Assembly (NCBI RefSeq): GCF_030813495.1
Contig: NZ_JAUSUI010000001.1
Span: 558,001-622,000, forward strand
DNA: 64,000 nt
Reading direction: 5' to 3'
DNA from: Ancylobacter polymorphus
GTDB taxonomy: Bacteria > Pseudomonadota > Alphaproteobacteria > Rhizobiales > Xanthobacteraceae
Shown piece after piece: positions 17,651 through 27,859 of this stretch (its first letter is position 1; each line of letters begins with the position of its first letter). Both the position numbers and the translations under genes were made by a program. Under the pieces are notes generated by a model that did not search any database, was not told where the DNA came from, and saw only the letters and a list, made by a program, of their open reading frames with translations.

Positions 17651-19339
17651 TCATACCGTGATGACAAGCACATGGCAGAGCGGCTTCTTGCCCCAGGCGG
17701 CGTTGATCTGGGCGCGCACCGCCCGCGTCACCGATTCCGCGACCGCGTCCGGGTCGCGCCGGCGCGGCTTGGGCAGGCCGTCGAGGCAGTTCAGCACGGC
17801 GTCCTCCACCACCTCGTCGAGCGGCGTGCCGCCAATGCCGAGGCGCGGCAGGCCGGAGAGGTCGATCATGGGATCGCCGACCACCTCGCCCTTGGACGAC
17901 ATGGCGATGGCGACCGAGACCAGCCCGCTGAAGGACAGCCGCCGGCGCTCGGAAATCGCCGGGTCCTCGGCGCCGACCAGCACCTGTCCGTCCTTGTAGA
18001 GCCGGCCGGAGGGAATCTCCTCGATCACCTCCGCCCCGACCGAGGGATCGGCGCTGATGAGCCGCACCACATCGCCATCGACCAGCCGGATCACCTCGCG
18101 CACCCCCATGCGGCGGGCGAGCTCAGCGTGCTCGGACAGATGCAGCGGCTCACCATGCACCGGCACCGCCACCTGTGGGCGCAGCCATTGGTACATCTGC
18201 TCCAGCTCACCCCGGCGCGGATGGCCGGACACATGCACCAGCCCGTCGCGATCGGTAATGACCTTGATGCCCTGCAGCACCAGCGCGTTGATGATGCGGT
18301 TCACCGCCCGCTCATTGCCGGGAATGGTGCGCGAAGAGAAGATCACATGGTCGCCCGGCGACAGGGCGATGTCGGGATGGTCGTCATCGGCGATGCGCGC
18401 CAGCGCCGCGCGCGGTTCGCCCTGGCTGCCGGTAAGGATGGCGACAACCTTGTCGCGCGGCAGGAAGCCATAGGCATCGACGGGACGGAAGGGCGGCAGC
18501 CCGTCGAGCATGTGCTGCTCGCGCGCCACGCCGATCACCCGTTCCATCGCCCGCCCGACCAGCACCACCTCGCGCCCGGCCTTCACCGCCGCCTCGGCGA
18601 TGGAGCGGATGCGGGCCACATTCGAAGCGAAGGTCGTCACCGCCACACGGTGCGGGGCGGCGGCGATCAGATCGTGCAGCGCGGCCTGTACATCCACTTC
18701 CGAGGGCGAGATGCCGTCGCGAATGGCATTGGTGGAATCGCAGATGATCGCCCGCACGCCCTCATCGCCCAGCGCGGTGAAGCGCGCGGGATCGGTGACA
18801 TTGCCGACAACCGGGGTCGGGTCGATCTTCCAGTCGCCCGTGTGCACCACCAGCCCGAGTGGGGTGCGGATGGCCAGCGAATGGCTGTCGGGAATGGAGT
18901 GCGCGACCGGCACGAATTCCACGTCGAACGGGCCGATCTTCGTCCGCCCGCCCGTGGGCACGATGTGGAAGGGAATCTTCGGCGCACCCGGCTCGCCGAG
19001 GCGCCGCGCCTCCGCCAGCGCGTGGGTGAAGGGCGTGGTGTAAACGGTGCAGCCGAGGCGCGGCCACAGATCCACCAGCGCGCCGATATGGTCCTCGTGC
19101 CCGTGGGTGATAACGAGGCCGGCGAGGTTGCCGGCATCCGCCTCACGTTCGAGGAAGCCGACATCGGGCATGATGATGTCGATGCCCGGCACTTCCGGCG
19201 GCGCGAAGGAGATGCCGAGATCGACCGCGAGCCATTTGCGCCGGTTGCGTGGCCCCAGACCATACAGCCCGAGATTCATACCGATCTCGCCGACCCCACC
19301 AAGGGGGGCGAAGACCAGTTCGTCCGGCCACTTGCTCAC
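17651..19339 (-). CDS. rnj: Ribonuclease J
   Basis: RNase J is a metallo-beta-lactamase/beta-CASP ribonuclease with 5'-3' exo- and endonuclease activity in rRNA and mRNA processing. The product of about 562 residues begins SKWPDELVFAPLGGVGEIGM and carries the metal motif HGHEDHIGALVD plus EFVPVAHSIPDS and HTGDWKIDPTP. The beta-CASP part (TGSQGEPRAALARIADDDHP) and the KH-like VHVSGHPRRGELEQM motif follow. Start options are GTG at 19339 (chosen; GGCAGG upstream and matching family N-termini) and GTG at 19354, which would overlap the birA stop as GTGA. Confidence 0.93.
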   Translation of the reverse strand: MSKWPDELVFAPLGGVGEIGMNLGLYGLGPRNRRKWLAVDLGISFAPPEVPGIDIIMPDVGFLEREADAGNLAGLVITHGHEDHIGALVDLWPRLGCTVYTTPFTHALAEARRLGEPGAPKIPFHIVPTGGRTKIGPFDVEFVPVAHSIPDSHSLAIRTPLGLVVHTGDWKIDPTPVVGNVTDPARFTALGDEGVRAIICDSTNAIRDGISPSEVDVQAALHDLIAAAPHRVAVTTFASNVARIRSIAEAAVKAGREVVLVGRAMERVIGVAREQHMLDGLPPFRPVDAYGFLPRDKVVAILTGSQGEPRAALARIADDDHPDIALSPGDHVIFSSRTIPGNERAVNRIINALVLQGIKVITDRDGLVHVSGHPRRGELEQMYQWLRPQVAVPVHGEPLHLSEHAELARRMGVREVIRLVDGDVVRLISADPSVGAEVIEEIPSGRLYKDGQVLVGAEDPAISERRRLSFSGLVSVAIAMSSKGEVVGDPMIDLSGLPRLGIGGTPLDEVVEDAVLNCLDGLPKPRRRDPDAVAESVTRAVRAQINAAWGKKPLCHVLVITV

Positions 19340-19350
19340 ATTCCTGCCTT

Positions 19351-20106
19351 TCACACTGGCGCGGCAGGCGTGGGAAACACGTCGCCGGCGCTGATCGTCT
19401 CGCGCACACCGTCACTGCGGCGCAGCACCATGGCGCCCGAAAAATCGAGTGCCTCGAATACTCCCGCAACCTCCCGGCTGCCAAGCCGGGCCGTCATCGC
19501 CTTGCCGAGGCCGCTGGCGCGGCGCAGCCAAGCGTCGCGGGTCGCGGCGAAGCCGGCGCCGCGCGCCCATTCCGCCAGCCGGGCCGCCATCGCCGCATCG
19601 AGCGCGGCGAACAGTGCCGGCGGATCGGTGGGATAGCCGGCGGCAGCAAGGTCCGTTGTGGGATAGGGCGTGTCGGCGGGATGGTGCGCGCAATTGACAC
19701 CGAAGCCAATCACCGTCGCGGCCCGCCCGCCGGGCGCCACCGTGCCCTCTAGCAGGATTCCGGCCAGCTTGGCGCCGTCGATCATCACGTCATTGGGCCA
19801 TTTGAGCCCGATGCGCAGCGGGTCGATGCCGGTAACGGCGCGCACGGCATCATAGAGCGCGAGGGCGGCGACGAAGCAGAGTTCCGGCTGACGGGCCGCC
19901 GGAGCGGCATCCACCAGGAGCAGCGAGGCGTAGAGATTTCCGGGCTCGGACGCCCAGGGCCGGCCGCGCCGTCCGCGTCCGCCGGTCTGCCGCCCGGCGA
20001 CGAACCAGCAGGGCGCCGCGCCGCCCACCTGGGCAAGCGCGGCCTCATTTGTCGAACCGACCGTATCGAAACGGACGACCGGCGTCGCGACCGGCGTGGG
20101 CGCCAT
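19351..20106 (-). CDS. birA: Biotin--acetyl-CoA-carboxylase ligase, monofunctional
   Basis: BirA activates biotin with ATP and attaches it to the carrier protein of acetyl-CoA carboxylase and other carboxylases. The 251 residues contain the binding loop QTGGRGRRGRPWASEPGNLY, the catalytic region LRIGLKWPNDVMIDGAKLAG and LLEGT, followed by a C-terminal SH3-like cap. The N-terminal helix-turn-helix of E. coli BirA is missing, so it is the non-regulatory class. It begins 2 bases after the nuoN stop, as a tail gene of the nuo operon, a common arrangement in alphaproteobacteria. Confidence 0.95.
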   Translation of the reverse strand: MAPTPVATPVVRFDTVGSTNEAALAQVGGAAPCWFVAGRQTGGRGRRGRPWASEPGNLYASLLLVDAAPAARQPELCFVAALALYDAVRAVTGIDPLRIGLKWPNDVMIDGAKLAGILLEGTVAPGGRAATVIGFGVNCAHHPADTPYPTTDLAAAGYPTDPPALFAALDAAMAARLAEWARGAGFAATRDAWLRRASGLGKAMTARLGSREVAGVFEALDFSGAMVLRRSDGVRETISAGDVFPTPAAPV

Positions 20107-20108
20107 TC

Positions 20109-21536
20109 TCAGAAGAGCGCCCGGGCCGCCGCCGCCGCCGCCGCGATGAGCGGCGCGGGATAGACGAAGAACAGCAGGGTGAAGGTGCCGGAAATGGCGA
20201 GCACCACCCGCGGTTCCGAGCGCATGGGCTCGAAGGCCGCCGCCGGCTCGTCGAAATACATGATCTTGACGATGCGCAGATAATAGAACGCGCCGACCAC
20301 GCTGGTGAGCACGCCGATGACGGCGAGCGTGTACAGCCCGGCCTCGATCGCCGCCAGGAACACGTAGTACTTGGCGAGGAAGCCGGCGAGCGGGGGAATG
20401 CCGGCGAGCGAGAACATCAGCACCGCCAGCATGAACGCCTTCACCGGGCTGGTGCGGGCGAGGCCGGCGAGCTCGTCATAGCTCTCGACCATGCCGTCCT
20501 TGCGCCGCATCGACAGGATGCAGGCGAAGGTGCCGAGCGTCATGACGAGATAGACCGCCATATAGACCAGCACGCCCTGCACGCCCTGCTGCGTGCCGGC
20601 GGCGAGGCCGACCAGCGCGAAGCCCATATGGCCGATGGAGGAATAGGCCATCAGGCGCTTGAAGTTGCGCTGGCCGATGGCGGCGAAGGAGCCGAGCGCC
20701 ATCGAGGCGATGGAGACGAAGACGATGATCTGCTGCCACTGATGCGCGACGTTGGGCAGCGCCTCCATGGCGAAGCGCACGAACACCGCCATCGCCGCCA
20801 CCTTCGGCGCCGAGGCGAAGAAGGCGGTGACGGGCGCCGGCGCGCCCTCGTACACGTCGGGCGTCCACATGTGGAACGGCACGGCCGAAACCTTGAAGCA
20901 GAGGCCGGCGAAGGTGAACACGATGCCGAAGATCAGCCCGAGCGAAGGCTCGCGCGCCGCCTGCGCAATCTGGGCGAAGTTCACCGAGCCGGTGAAGCCA
21001 TAGATCAGCGAGGCACCGTAGAGCAGCATGCCGGAGGAGAGCGCGCCAAGCACGAAGTACTTCAGGCCGGCCTCGGTGGAGCGCACGGAATCGCGGTTAT
21101 TGGCGGCGATCACGTAGAGCGCGAGACTCATCATTTCGAGCCCCATATAGAGCGCGATGAGATCGCCGGCCGAGATCAGCACCATCATGCCGAGGGTCGA
21201 GAGCAACACCAGAACCGGATATTCGAAGCGGTCCTGCTTCTCGATCTTCAGCCAGTCCACCGACATGGCCAGCGTTCCGCCGGCACCGATCAGCGCCAGC
21301 ACCTTCATGAAGCGGCCGAAAGCGTCGACCTGGAAGGCGCCGTTGAACAGCGTCGCCTCGGCGGGGCCGATGAGCACCAGCACCAGCGCGCCAAACAGGG
21401 CGGCGAGCGCCAGCCCGTTCACCGTGTCGGTCGACTTCGGCCCGGCGAAGGCACCGAGCATGAGCAGCGCCAGCGCGGAGAGCGCCAGCAGCAGTTCGGG
21501 CAGCGCGGGGCCGAGCGCGGCGAGGGAGAGGGTCAT
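20109..21536 (-). CDS. nuoN: NADH-quinone oxidoreductase subunit N
   Basis: NuoN is one of three antiporter-like proton-pumping subunits of complex I. The 475-residue form starts [20 protein letters not shown]. The family core is present: [39 protein letters not shown], and [20 protein letters not shown]. The central Lys-bearing helix follows. Most of the chain is transmembrane. The ATG at 21536 is chosen over a start 30 codons upstream, which would read through the nuoM-nuoN spacer. It is last of the nuo genes and abuts birA. Confidence 0.96.
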   Translation of the reverse strand: MTLSLAALGPALPELLLALSALALLMLGAFAGPKSTDTVNGLALAALFGALVLVLIGPAEATLFNGAFQVDAFGRFMKVLALIGAGGTLAMSVDWLKIEKQDRFEYPVLVLLSTLGMMVLISAGDLIALYMGLEMMSLALYVIAANNRDSVRSTEAGLKYFVLGALSSGMLLYGASLIYGFTGSVNFAQIAQAAREPSLGLIFGIVFTFAGLCFKVSAVPFHMWTPDVYEGAPAPVTAFFASAPKVAAMAVFVRFAMEALPNVAHQWQQIIVFVSIASMALGSFAAIGQRNFKRLMAYSSIGHMGFALVGLAAGTQQGVQGVLVYMAVYLVMTLGTFACILSMRRKDGMVESYDELAGLARTSPVKAFMLAVLMFSLAGIPPLAGFLAKYYVFLAAIEAGLYTLAVIGVLTSVVGAFYYLRIVKIMYFDEPAAAFEPMRSEPRVVLAISGTFTLLFFVYPAPLIAAAAAAARALF

Positions 21537-21567
21537 TGGACGGGCTCCGCGATGGTCATGGGTCGGA

Positions 21568-23082
21568 TCAAGGCAGCACCAGCGCGGCGGCCTTGACGGC
21601 GCCGACGGCGATGTCGGCGCGGGCAACGATCGCGTTCACCGCGACATTGCAGGCGTCGAGGATCGGCTGCGGCCAGACGCCGAACAGGATGGTGAAGAAC
21701 AGCAGCGGCACGAGCGAGGCCATCTCGCGTGCGTTCACGTCGCCGAGCCCCTTCAGGCTGTCCTTTTCCAGCGGACCGAAGATGATCCGGCGGTAGAGCC
21801 ACAGCGCATAGGCCGCCGAGAGGATCACGCCGGTGGTGGCGAAGAAGGCGACCCAGGTGTTGCGGCCGAAAGTGGCGAGCAGCGTGAGGAACTCACCGAT
21901 GAAGCCCGACGTGCCCGGCAGGCCGACATTGGCCATGGTGAACACCATGAACAGCGTGGCGTAGATCGGCATGCGGAAGACGAGGCCGCCATAGGCGGAA
22001 ATCTCGCGTGTGTGCATGCGGTCATAGACCACGCCGACGCACAGGAACAGCGCGCCCGAGACGAAGCCGTGGCTGACCATCTGGAACACCGCGCCCTGGA
22101 TGCCTTCCTGGGTCAGGGTGAAGATGCCCATCGTCACATAGCCCATATGGGCGACGGAGGAGTAGGCGATCAGCTTCTTCATGTCCTCCTGCATCAGGGC
22201 GACCAGCGAGGTGTAGACGATCGCGATCACCGAGAGCGTGAAGACGAAGGGCGCGAAATAGGCCGACGCCTCCGGGAACATCGGCAGGGAGAAGCGCAGC
22301 AGGCCGTAGCCGCCCATCTTCAGCAGGATGCCCGCCAGAATGACCGAGCCGGCGGTCGGCGCCTCGACATGCGCGTCCGGCAGCCAGGTGTGCACCGGCC
22401 ACATCGGCATCTTCACCGCGAAGGAGGCGAAGAAGGCGAGCCACAGCCAGTGCTGCATCCCCGAGGGGAAGTTGAAGGTCAGCAGCTGGGTGATGTCGGT
22501 GGTGCCGGCCTGCCAGTACATGGCCATGATGGCGAGCATCATCAGCACCGAACCGGCGAGCGTGTAGAGGAAGAACTTGAACGTCGCGTAGATGCGCCGC
22601 TTGCCGCCCCAAATGCCGATGATGAGGAACATCGGGATCAGGCCGCCTTCGAAGAAGAAGTAGAACTGCAGCAGGTCCAGCGCCGCGAAGGTGCCGATCA
22701 TCAGCGTTTCGAGCACCAGGAAGCAGATCATGTACTCCTTCACGCGGTGCTGGATCGATTCCCAGCTCGCCAGGATGCACATCGGCATCAGCAGCGTGGT
22801 CAGCACGATGAAGGGCAGCGAAATGCCGTCCACGCCCATGCGGTAGGCGGCGACATCGCCGAGCCAGGGCTGGTATTCGGTGAACTGGAAGTCCGGGTTC
22901 GACGCATCGAAGCCGACCAGCAGCAGCAGCGAGATGACGAAGGTGACGAGGGTCGCCCACAGCGCCACCCAGCGGGCGTTGCGCTTGGCGACCTCATCGT
23001 CGCCGCGGATCATCAGGACGATCAGCAGCGCGCCGACGAGCGGCAGGAAGGTGACGACGGAGAGAATGGGCCACTCATACAT
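21568..23082 (-). CDS. nuoM: NADH-quinone oxidoreductase subunit M
   Basis: This antiporter-like proton-pumping subunit of complex I has 504 residues from [17 protein letters not shown]. Conserved features include the helix with the key Glu ([24 protein letters not shown] segment around residue 130), [20 protein letters not shown] and [16 protein letters not shown]. The ATG shares one base with the nuoL stop (TGATG), a coupling overlap. The longer upstream frame is simply the nuoL end read out of phase. Confidence 0.97.
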   Translation of the reverse strand: MYEWPILSVVTFLPLVGALLIVLMIRGDDEVAKRNARWVALWATLVTFVISLLLLVGFDASNPDFQFTEYQPWLGDVAAYRMGVDGISLPFIVLTTLLMPMCILASWESIQHRVKEYMICFLVLETLMIGTFAALDLLQFYFFFEGGLIPMFLIIGIWGGKRRIYATFKFFLYTLAGSVLMMLAIMAMYWQAGTTDITQLLTFNFPSGMQHWLWLAFFASFAVKMPMWPVHTWLPDAHVEAPTAGSVILAGILLKMGGYGLLRFSLPMFPEASAYFAPFVFTLSVIAIVYTSLVALMQEDMKKLIAYSSVAHMGYVTMGIFTLTQEGIQGAVFQMVSHGFVSGALFLCVGVVYDRMHTREISAYGGLVFRMPIYATLFMVFTMANVGLPGTSGFIGEFLTLLATFGRNTWVAFFATTGVILSAAYALWLYRRIIFGPLEKDSLKGLGDVNAREMASLVPLLFFTILFGVWPQPILDACNVAVNAIVARADIAVGAVKAAALVLP

Positions 23083-25013
23083 CAGTGCGCACCCCCGAAC
23101 ATGAACCAGGTGATGAGGGCCGCGACGCCCACCAGCATCACGAACGCATAGTGGTAGAGATAGCCGGTCTGCAGCCGCACGACGCGGTTGGTCACGTCGA
23201 TGACACGGGCCGAGACGCCGTTCGGGCCGTAACCGTCGATGACCCGCATGTCGCCCTGCTTCCACAGGAAGCGGCCGAGCCACATGGTCGGGCGGACGAA
23301 CAGGAAGTCATACAGCTCGTCGAAATACCACTTGTTGAGCAGGAAGCGGTACAGAACGTCGTTCTGCTTGGCGAGCGCCTTCGGCACGGCGGTGTTGGCG
23401 ATGTACATCCAGTAAGCGACGGCGAATCCGAGCGCCATCATCACCGTCGGGGCCCACTTCGCCCAGCCGGGAATGTGATGCATCTCTTCCAGTATCTTGT
23501 TGTCCGACGCCATGAAGATCGACTCCCGGAAGAAGTGATCGACATCGTGTCCGACGAAGTACGGGTAGAGGATCATGCCGGCGAACAGCGCCCCAAGCGA
23601 GAGCACGCCGAGCGGGATCAGCATGGTCAGCGGCGATTCATGCGCGTGGTCGAACGTGTGGTGGTCCGCGCGCGTCTTGCCGTGGAAGGTCATGAACATC
23701 TGCCGCCAGGTGTAGAAGGCGGTGAGCGCCGCCGCCGCGACCGTCATCACCCAGGCATAGGTGGCGGCGGGACTGTGGCTGACGAAGGCGGTCTCGATGA
23801 TCGCGTCCTTGGAGAAATAGCCGGCGGTGAAGGGGAAGCCCGTCAGCGCCAGGCCACCGATCATCATGGTGGCGTAGGTGAAGGGAATCTTCCGCCACAG
23901 GCCGCCCATGTGGCGCATGTCCTGCTCATGGTGCATCGCATGGATGACCGAACCGGCGGCAAGGAACAGCAGCGCCTTGAAGAAGCCGTGGGTGAGCAGG
24001 TGGAACACGCCGACGGAATAGGCGCCGGTGCCGAGGGCGACGAACATGTAGCCGAGCTGCGAGCAGGTGGAATAGGCGATCACCCGCTTGATGTCGTTCT
24101 GCACGCAGCCGACCGTCGCCGCGAAGAAGGCGGTGGAGGCGCCGACGAACAGCACCACATTCAGCGCCGTATCCGACAGCTCGAACAGCGGCGACAGGCG
24201 CGCCACCATGAACACGCCGGCCGTCACCATGGTGGCGGCGTGGATGAGCGCCGAGACCGGGGTCGGGCCTTCCATGGCGTCGGGCAGCCAGGTGTGCAGG
24301 CCGAGCTGCGCCGACTTGCCCATGGCGCCGATGAACAGCAGCAGGCAGATCACGGTCGGCGCGTGCCACTCATGGCCGAGGAACAGAATGTTCTTGTCCA
24401 TCAGCGAGGGCGCGGCCGCGAAGACCTGCTCGAAGGCCACCGAGCCGGTCATGAGATAGACGGCGAAGATGCCGAGCGCGAAGCCGAAATCGCCGACACG
24501 GTTGACGATGAACGCCTTCATCGCCGCCGCGCAGGCCGACGGCTTGTCGTACCAGAAGCCGATGAGCAGGTAGGAAGCGAGGCCGACGCCCTCCCAGCCG
24601 AAGAACAGCTGCACGAGGTTGTCGCTCGTCACCAGCATCAGCATGGCGAAGGTGAACAGCGAGAGATAGGCGAAGAAGCGCGGACGGCTGGGGTCCTCGT
24701 GCATGTACCCCATGGAGTAGAGGTGCACGAGCGAGGACACGGTGGTGACCAGGATCAGCATCACCGCGGTCAGCGTGTCGACGCGGATCGCCCAGGTCAC
24801 GTCGAGCTTGCCCGACGCCATCCAGGTGAACAGCTCCACCGTACCGTCATGACCGCCGAAAGCGGTCTGGAAGAACACGATCCACGCGAAGAAGGCGGAG
24901 ATCATGAGCAGACCGGTCGTCACCAGCTCCGAGGCGCGGGCGCCGATCAGCCGGCCGAACAGGCCGGCGATGAGAAAGCCGACGAGGGGAAGAAATACGA
25001 TCGCCTGGTGCAT
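23082..25013 (-). CDS. nuoL: NADH-quinone oxidoreductase subunit L
   Basis: NuoL is the distal antiporter-like pump of complex I, with a long lateral helix along the membrane arm. The 643-residue protein shows [40 protein letters not shown], and [20 protein letters not shown]. The C-terminal region around residues 520-640, with the long amphipathic helix, is present. It follows nuoK by 9 bases and overlaps nuoM by one base. Confidence 0.97.
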   Translation of the reverse strand: MHQAIVFLPLVGFLIAGLFGRLIGARASELVTTGLLMISAFFAWIVFFQTAFGGHDGTVELFTWMASGKLDVTWAIRVDTLTAVMLILVTTVSSLVHLYSMGYMHEDPSRPRFFAYLSLFTFAMLMLVTSDNLVQLFFGWEGVGLASYLLIGFWYDKPSACAAAMKAFIVNRVGDFGFALGIFAVYLMTGSVAFEQVFAAAPSLMDKNILFLGHEWHAPTVICLLLFIGAMGKSAQLGLHTWLPDAMEGPTPVSALIHAATMVTAGVFMVARLSPLFELSDTALNVVLFVGASTAFFAATVGCVQNDIKRVIAYSTCSQLGYMFVALGTGAYSVGVFHLLTHGFFKALLFLAAGSVIHAMHHEQDMRHMGGLWRKIPFTYATMMIGGLALTGFPFTAGYFSKDAIIETAFVSHSPAATYAWVMTVAAAALTAFYTWRQMFMTFHGKTRADHHTFDHAHESPLTMLIPLGVLSLGALFAGMILYPYFVGHDVDHFFRESIFMASDNKILEEMHHIPGWAKWAPTVMMALGFAVAYWMYIANTAVPKALAKQNDVLYRFLLNKWYFDELYDFLFVRPTMWLGRFLWKQGDMRVIDGYGPNGVSARVIDVTNRVVRLQTGYLYHYAFVMLVGVAALITWFMFGGAH

Positions 25014-25022
25014 GAAGCCCGC

Positions 25023-25331
25023 TCAGCCCTTCATGGTGTTGATGTCCTCGACGGCGATCGACCCGCGATTGCGGTAGAACACCACGAGGATGGCGAGGCC
25101 GATGGCGGCCTCGGCGGCGGCGACCGTCAGCACGAACAGGGCAAAGACCTGTCCGACGATGTTGCCGAGGAAGACGGAGAAGGCGACGAGGTTGATATTC
25201 ACCGCCAGCAGGATGAGCTCCACCGACATCAGGATGACGATGACGTTCTTCCGGTTGAGGAAGATGCCGAGCGTGCCGAGCGTGAACAGGATCGCCGCGA
25301 CGGTCAGATAGTGCGGAAGGCCGATCGCCAT
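25023..25331 (-). CDS. nuoK: NADH-quinone oxidoreductase subunit K
   Basis: This 102-residue, three-helix membrane subunit (ND4L homologue) begins [20 protein letters not shown]. Two conserved membrane Glu residues involved in proton transfer are visible in [20 protein letters not shown] and [20 protein letters not shown]. It starts 3 bases after the nuoJ stop and ends 9 bases before nuoL, so it is translated as part of the nuo polycistron. Confidence 0.97.
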   Translation of the reverse strand: MAIGLPHYLTVAAILFTLGTLGIFLNRKNVIVILMSVELILLAVNINLVAFSVFLGNIVGQVFALFVLTVAAAEAAIGLAILVVFYRNRGSIAVEDINTMKG

Positions 25332-25334
25332 GGC

Positions 25335-25940
25335 TCAGAGCCCCTTGCCGGAAGGCACCTTGACGACGTCGATCGCCATCGCCTTGGTGCGCGCGTTCTG
25401 GACCGGAATGCTCTGGCGCTTCACATTCTCCTTGTGGCGGAGCGTCAGCACGATGGCACCGATCATGGCGACCAGCAGGATGAAGCCCGCCGCCTGGAAG
25501 AAATAGACGTAATCCGTGTACAGCACCCGGCCGATGGCGACCGCGTTCGACACGCCGGGCGCGGCGGAGGTGACCGCGCCGGTCACGCCAGCGCCGAAGG
25601 TCCAGGAACCGACGACCAGCACCAACTCGGCGAGGAACACCATGCCGATCAGCACGCCGACCGGCAGATATTGCAGGAAGCCCTGGCGCAGCTCGACGAA
25701 ATCCACGTCCAGCATCATGACGACGAACAGGAACAGCACCGCCACGGCGCCGACATAGACCACGATGAGCAGCATCGCGATGTATTCGGCGCCGATCAGG
25801 ATGAACAGGCCCGAGGCGTTGACGAAGGTCAGGATCAGGAACAGCACCGAATGGACCGGGTTCCGCGACGCGATGACCATGAAGGCCGAGGCCACGGCGA
25901 CCCCGGCGAAGAGATAGAAGAACAGCGCGGCGAGGCTCAT
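25335..25940 (-). CDS. nuoJ: NADH-quinone oxidoreductase subunit J
   Basis: NuoJ (ND6 homologue) has five membrane helices and contains the pi-bulge helix important for coupling. The 201-residue form starts MSLAALFFYLFAGVAVASAF, with conserved SRNPVHSVLFLILTFVNASG and LLIVVYVGAVAVLFLFVVMM. An ATG three codons upstream (25949) is equally open. A spacer of about 107 bases to nuoI holds only a short GC-rich stretch, with no terminator or promoter recognised. Confidence 0.95.
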   Translation of the reverse strand: MSLAALFFYLFAGVAVASAFMVIASRNPVHSVLFLILTFVNASGLFILIGAEYIAMLLIVVYVGAVAVLFLFVVMMLDVDFVELRQGFLQYLPVGVLIGMVFLAELVLVVGSWTFGAGVTGAVTSAAPGVSNAVAIGRVLYTDYVYFFQAAGFILLVAMIGAIVLTLRHKENVKRQSIPVQNARTKAMAIDVVKVPSGKGL

Positions 25941-26047
25941 GCCCGGCACCCCCCAGTCATTCCGGCGCCCGCTGTTGCGGCGGTCGCAGCGCGAACGGCC
26001 CTAGCGGCCCTTATCGTTTCGGTCTTCACGTTCCCAGCCCCCAGCGC

Positions 26048-26536
26048 TCAACGATACGGCGCGTCAAGCGCCATGTTGCGCGCGATCTCGCGCTCCCAGC
26101 GGTCGCCATTCGCGAGCAGCTTGGCCTTGTCGTAGTAAAGTTCCTCGCGCGTCTCGGTGGCGAACTCGAAGTTCGGTCCCTCGACGATGGCATCGACCGG
26201 GCAGGCCTCCTGGCAGAAGCCGCAATAGATGCACTTCACCATGTCGATGTCGTAACGGGTGGTGCGGCGCGTGCCGTCATTCCGGCGCGGGCCAGCCTCG
26301 ATGGTGATGGCCTGCGCCGGGCAGATCGCCTCGCACAGCTTGCAGGCGATGCAGCGCTCTTCCCCGTTGGGATAGCGGCGCAGCGCGTGCTCGCCACGGA
26401 AACGCGGCGACACCGGGTTCTTCTCGAAGGGATAGTTGATCGTCGCCTTCGGCTTGAAGAAATAGCGCATCGCCAGGAAGAACGCCGAGACGAACTCGGT
26501 GAGCAGCAGCTGGCGTGCGGCCAGATCCAATCTCAT
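26048..26536 (-). CDS. nuoI: NADH-quinone oxidoreductase subunit I (two 4Fe-4S clusters)
   Basis: NuoI is the 8Fe ferredoxin-like subunit carrying clusters N6a and N6b toward the quinone site. The 162-residue protein starts [20 protein letters not shown] and has both cluster motifs, [16 protein letters not shown] and [16 protein letters not shown]. Length matches the mitochondrial/alphaproteobacterial TYKY type. The upstream frame to 26602 is not used because the ATG at 26536 fits family N-termini and GAGAGCGAC precedes it. Confidence 0.97.
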   Translation of the reverse strand: MRLDLAARQLLLTEFVSAFFLAMRYFFKPKATINYPFEKNPVSPRFRGEHALRRYPNGEERCIACKLCEAICPAQAITIEAGPRRNDGTRRTTRYDIDMVKCIYCGFCQEACPVDAIVEGPNFEFATETREELYYDKAKLLANGDRWEREIARNMALDAPYR

Positions 26537-26546
26537 GTCGCTCTCC

Positions 26547-26810
26547 TCAATCGGCCATGGCCGCGGCAAGGCCGAAGCCCACCAGCGGCATCGAAACGGC
26601 AAAGACGCGGATGACGGTCTTCCACCACGAAATCACTCCCGCCAGCTGGTCAGCGCTCAGTTTGCGGGCTTCCCTTGAACCGCGGATCGACGTTTCGACG
26701 ACCCGCGGCAGTATGAACCATTCGAGTGCGCCAAACAGCGCACCCGCTAGCGCCCCCGCCCAACCGACGGCGGAGGCTTCCATCAGGGCGTGGAGCGTGC
26801 CCTCACCCAT
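26547..26810 (-). CDS. Unknown small membrane protein inside the nuo operon
   Basis: The 87-residue product starts [20 protein letters not shown], with the ATG placed one base after the nuoH stop and GGGGGATGAG as its leader, so it is almost certainly coupled to nuoH. It has a hydrophobic N-terminal stretch ([19 protein letters not shown]), a charged middle ([15 protein letters not shown]), and a C-terminal hydrophobic segment ([18 protein letters not shown]). I do not recognise the family; it is not a known complex I core subunit. Position suggests an assembly or stability role in the membrane arm, but that is inference. Confidence 0.75.
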   Translation of the reverse strand: MGEGTLHALMEASAVGWAGALAGALFGALEWFILPRVVETSIRGSREARKLSADQLAGVISWWKTVIRVFAVSMPLVGFGLAAAMAD

Positions 26811-26811
26811 C

Positions 26812-27846
26812 TCATCCCCCCGCCGCCGCAAGGCCGGTGAAGTGCAGGACGGACGCCACGATCACCACCATCGCCAGCGAGATCGGCAGGAACACCTTCC
26901 AGCCGAGCCGCATGAGCTGGTCGTAGCGGTAGCGCGGGACCATCGCCTTCACCATGGCGAACATGAAGAACACCAGCAGCACCTTGAGCAGGAACCACAC
27001 GATGCCCGGCACCCAGGTGAAGGGAGCGATTGGCACCGGCGGCAGCCAGCCGCCCATGAACAGGATGGCGGTCAGCGCGCACATGGTCATGATCGCCACA
27101 TACTCACCGAGCATGAACATCATGTACGGGGTGGAGCCGTACTCCACCATGAAGCCGGCGACGAGTTCGGATTCCGCTTCGCCGAGATCGAAGGGCGGGC
27201 GGTTGGTCTCGGCCAGCGCCGAGATGAAGAAGATCACGAACATCGGGAACAGCGGCAGCCAGTACCAGCCGAGGATGCCCCAGGAGGTGTTCTGCGCCTC
27301 GACGATGGCCGAGAGGTTCAGCGAGCCGGCGCACAGCAGAACGGTGACGATGACGAAGCCGATGGAGACCTCATAGGACACCATCTGCGCCGCCGCGCGC
27401 AGCGCCGACAGGAAGGGATATTTCGAGTTCGACGCCCAGCCGGCCATGATGGTGCCGTACACGCCGAGCGAGGAAATCGCGAAGATGTAGAGCACGCCGA
27501 CATTGATGTCGGCCACAACCCAGCCCGCGTCGATCGGCACCACGGCCCAGGCGGCGAGCGCCAGCAGGCAGGTGACGAAGGGCGCGAGCAGGAACACACC
27601 CTTGTTCGCGCCGTCGGGAATAACCGGCTCCTTCAGCACGAACTTGATCAGGTCGGCGAAGGACTGGAACAGGCCGAACGGCCCGACCACGTTGGGGCCG
27701 CGACGCAGCTGCACCGCCGCCCAGATCTTGCGGTCGGCCAGCAGCACATAGGCGACGATGATCAGCAGGCCGACCAGCAGCGCGAGGCTCTGGGCGACGA
27801 TGATGAGCACCTGTATCAGCGTGTCGAACCAGGTCGTTTCGGTCAT
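26812..27846 (-). CDS. nuoH: NADH-quinone oxidoreductase subunit H
   Basis: NuoH (ND1) forms the quinone-binding chamber at the junction of the two arms. The 344-residue protein shows [20 protein letters not shown], the acidic loop region [20 protein letters not shown] and [20 protein letters not shown], with the conserved Glu residues near the Q cavity, and the C-terminal [19 protein letters not shown]. Eight or so helices are predicted. It is followed directly by the small unknown gene and then nuoI. Confidence 0.97.
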   Translation of the reverse strand: MTETTWFDTLIQVLIIVAQSLALLVGLLIIVAYVLLADRKIWAAVQLRRGPNVVGPFGLFQSFADLIKFVLKEPVIPDGANKGVFLLAPFVTCLLALAAWAVVPIDAGWVVADINVGVLYIFAISSLGVYGTIMAGWASNSKYPFLSALRAAAQMVSYEVSIGFVIVTVLLCAGSLNLSAIVEAQNTSWGILGWYWLPLFPMFVIFFISALAETNRPPFDLGEAESELVAGFMVEYGSTPYMMFMLGEYVAIMTMCALTAILFMGGWLPPVPIAPFTWVPGIVWFLLKVLLVFFMFAMVKAMVPRYRYDQLMRLGWKVFLPISLAMVVIVASVLHFTGLAAAGG

Positions 27847-27859
27847 GTGCTCCCTCCCC

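Noticed and set aside
16781..19636. A 951-codon plus-strand frame starting in the small RNA region and running opposite DUF1467, mce and rnj
   Set aside because: It begins upstream of the perfect terminator at 16803-16831 and then mirrors three well-supported minus-strand genes.
23085..26135. A 1016-codon plus-strand frame opposite nuoL, nuoK, nuoJ and nuoI
   Set aside because: Same antisense effect; composition is dominated by His, Asp, Gln and Arg and it matches no family.
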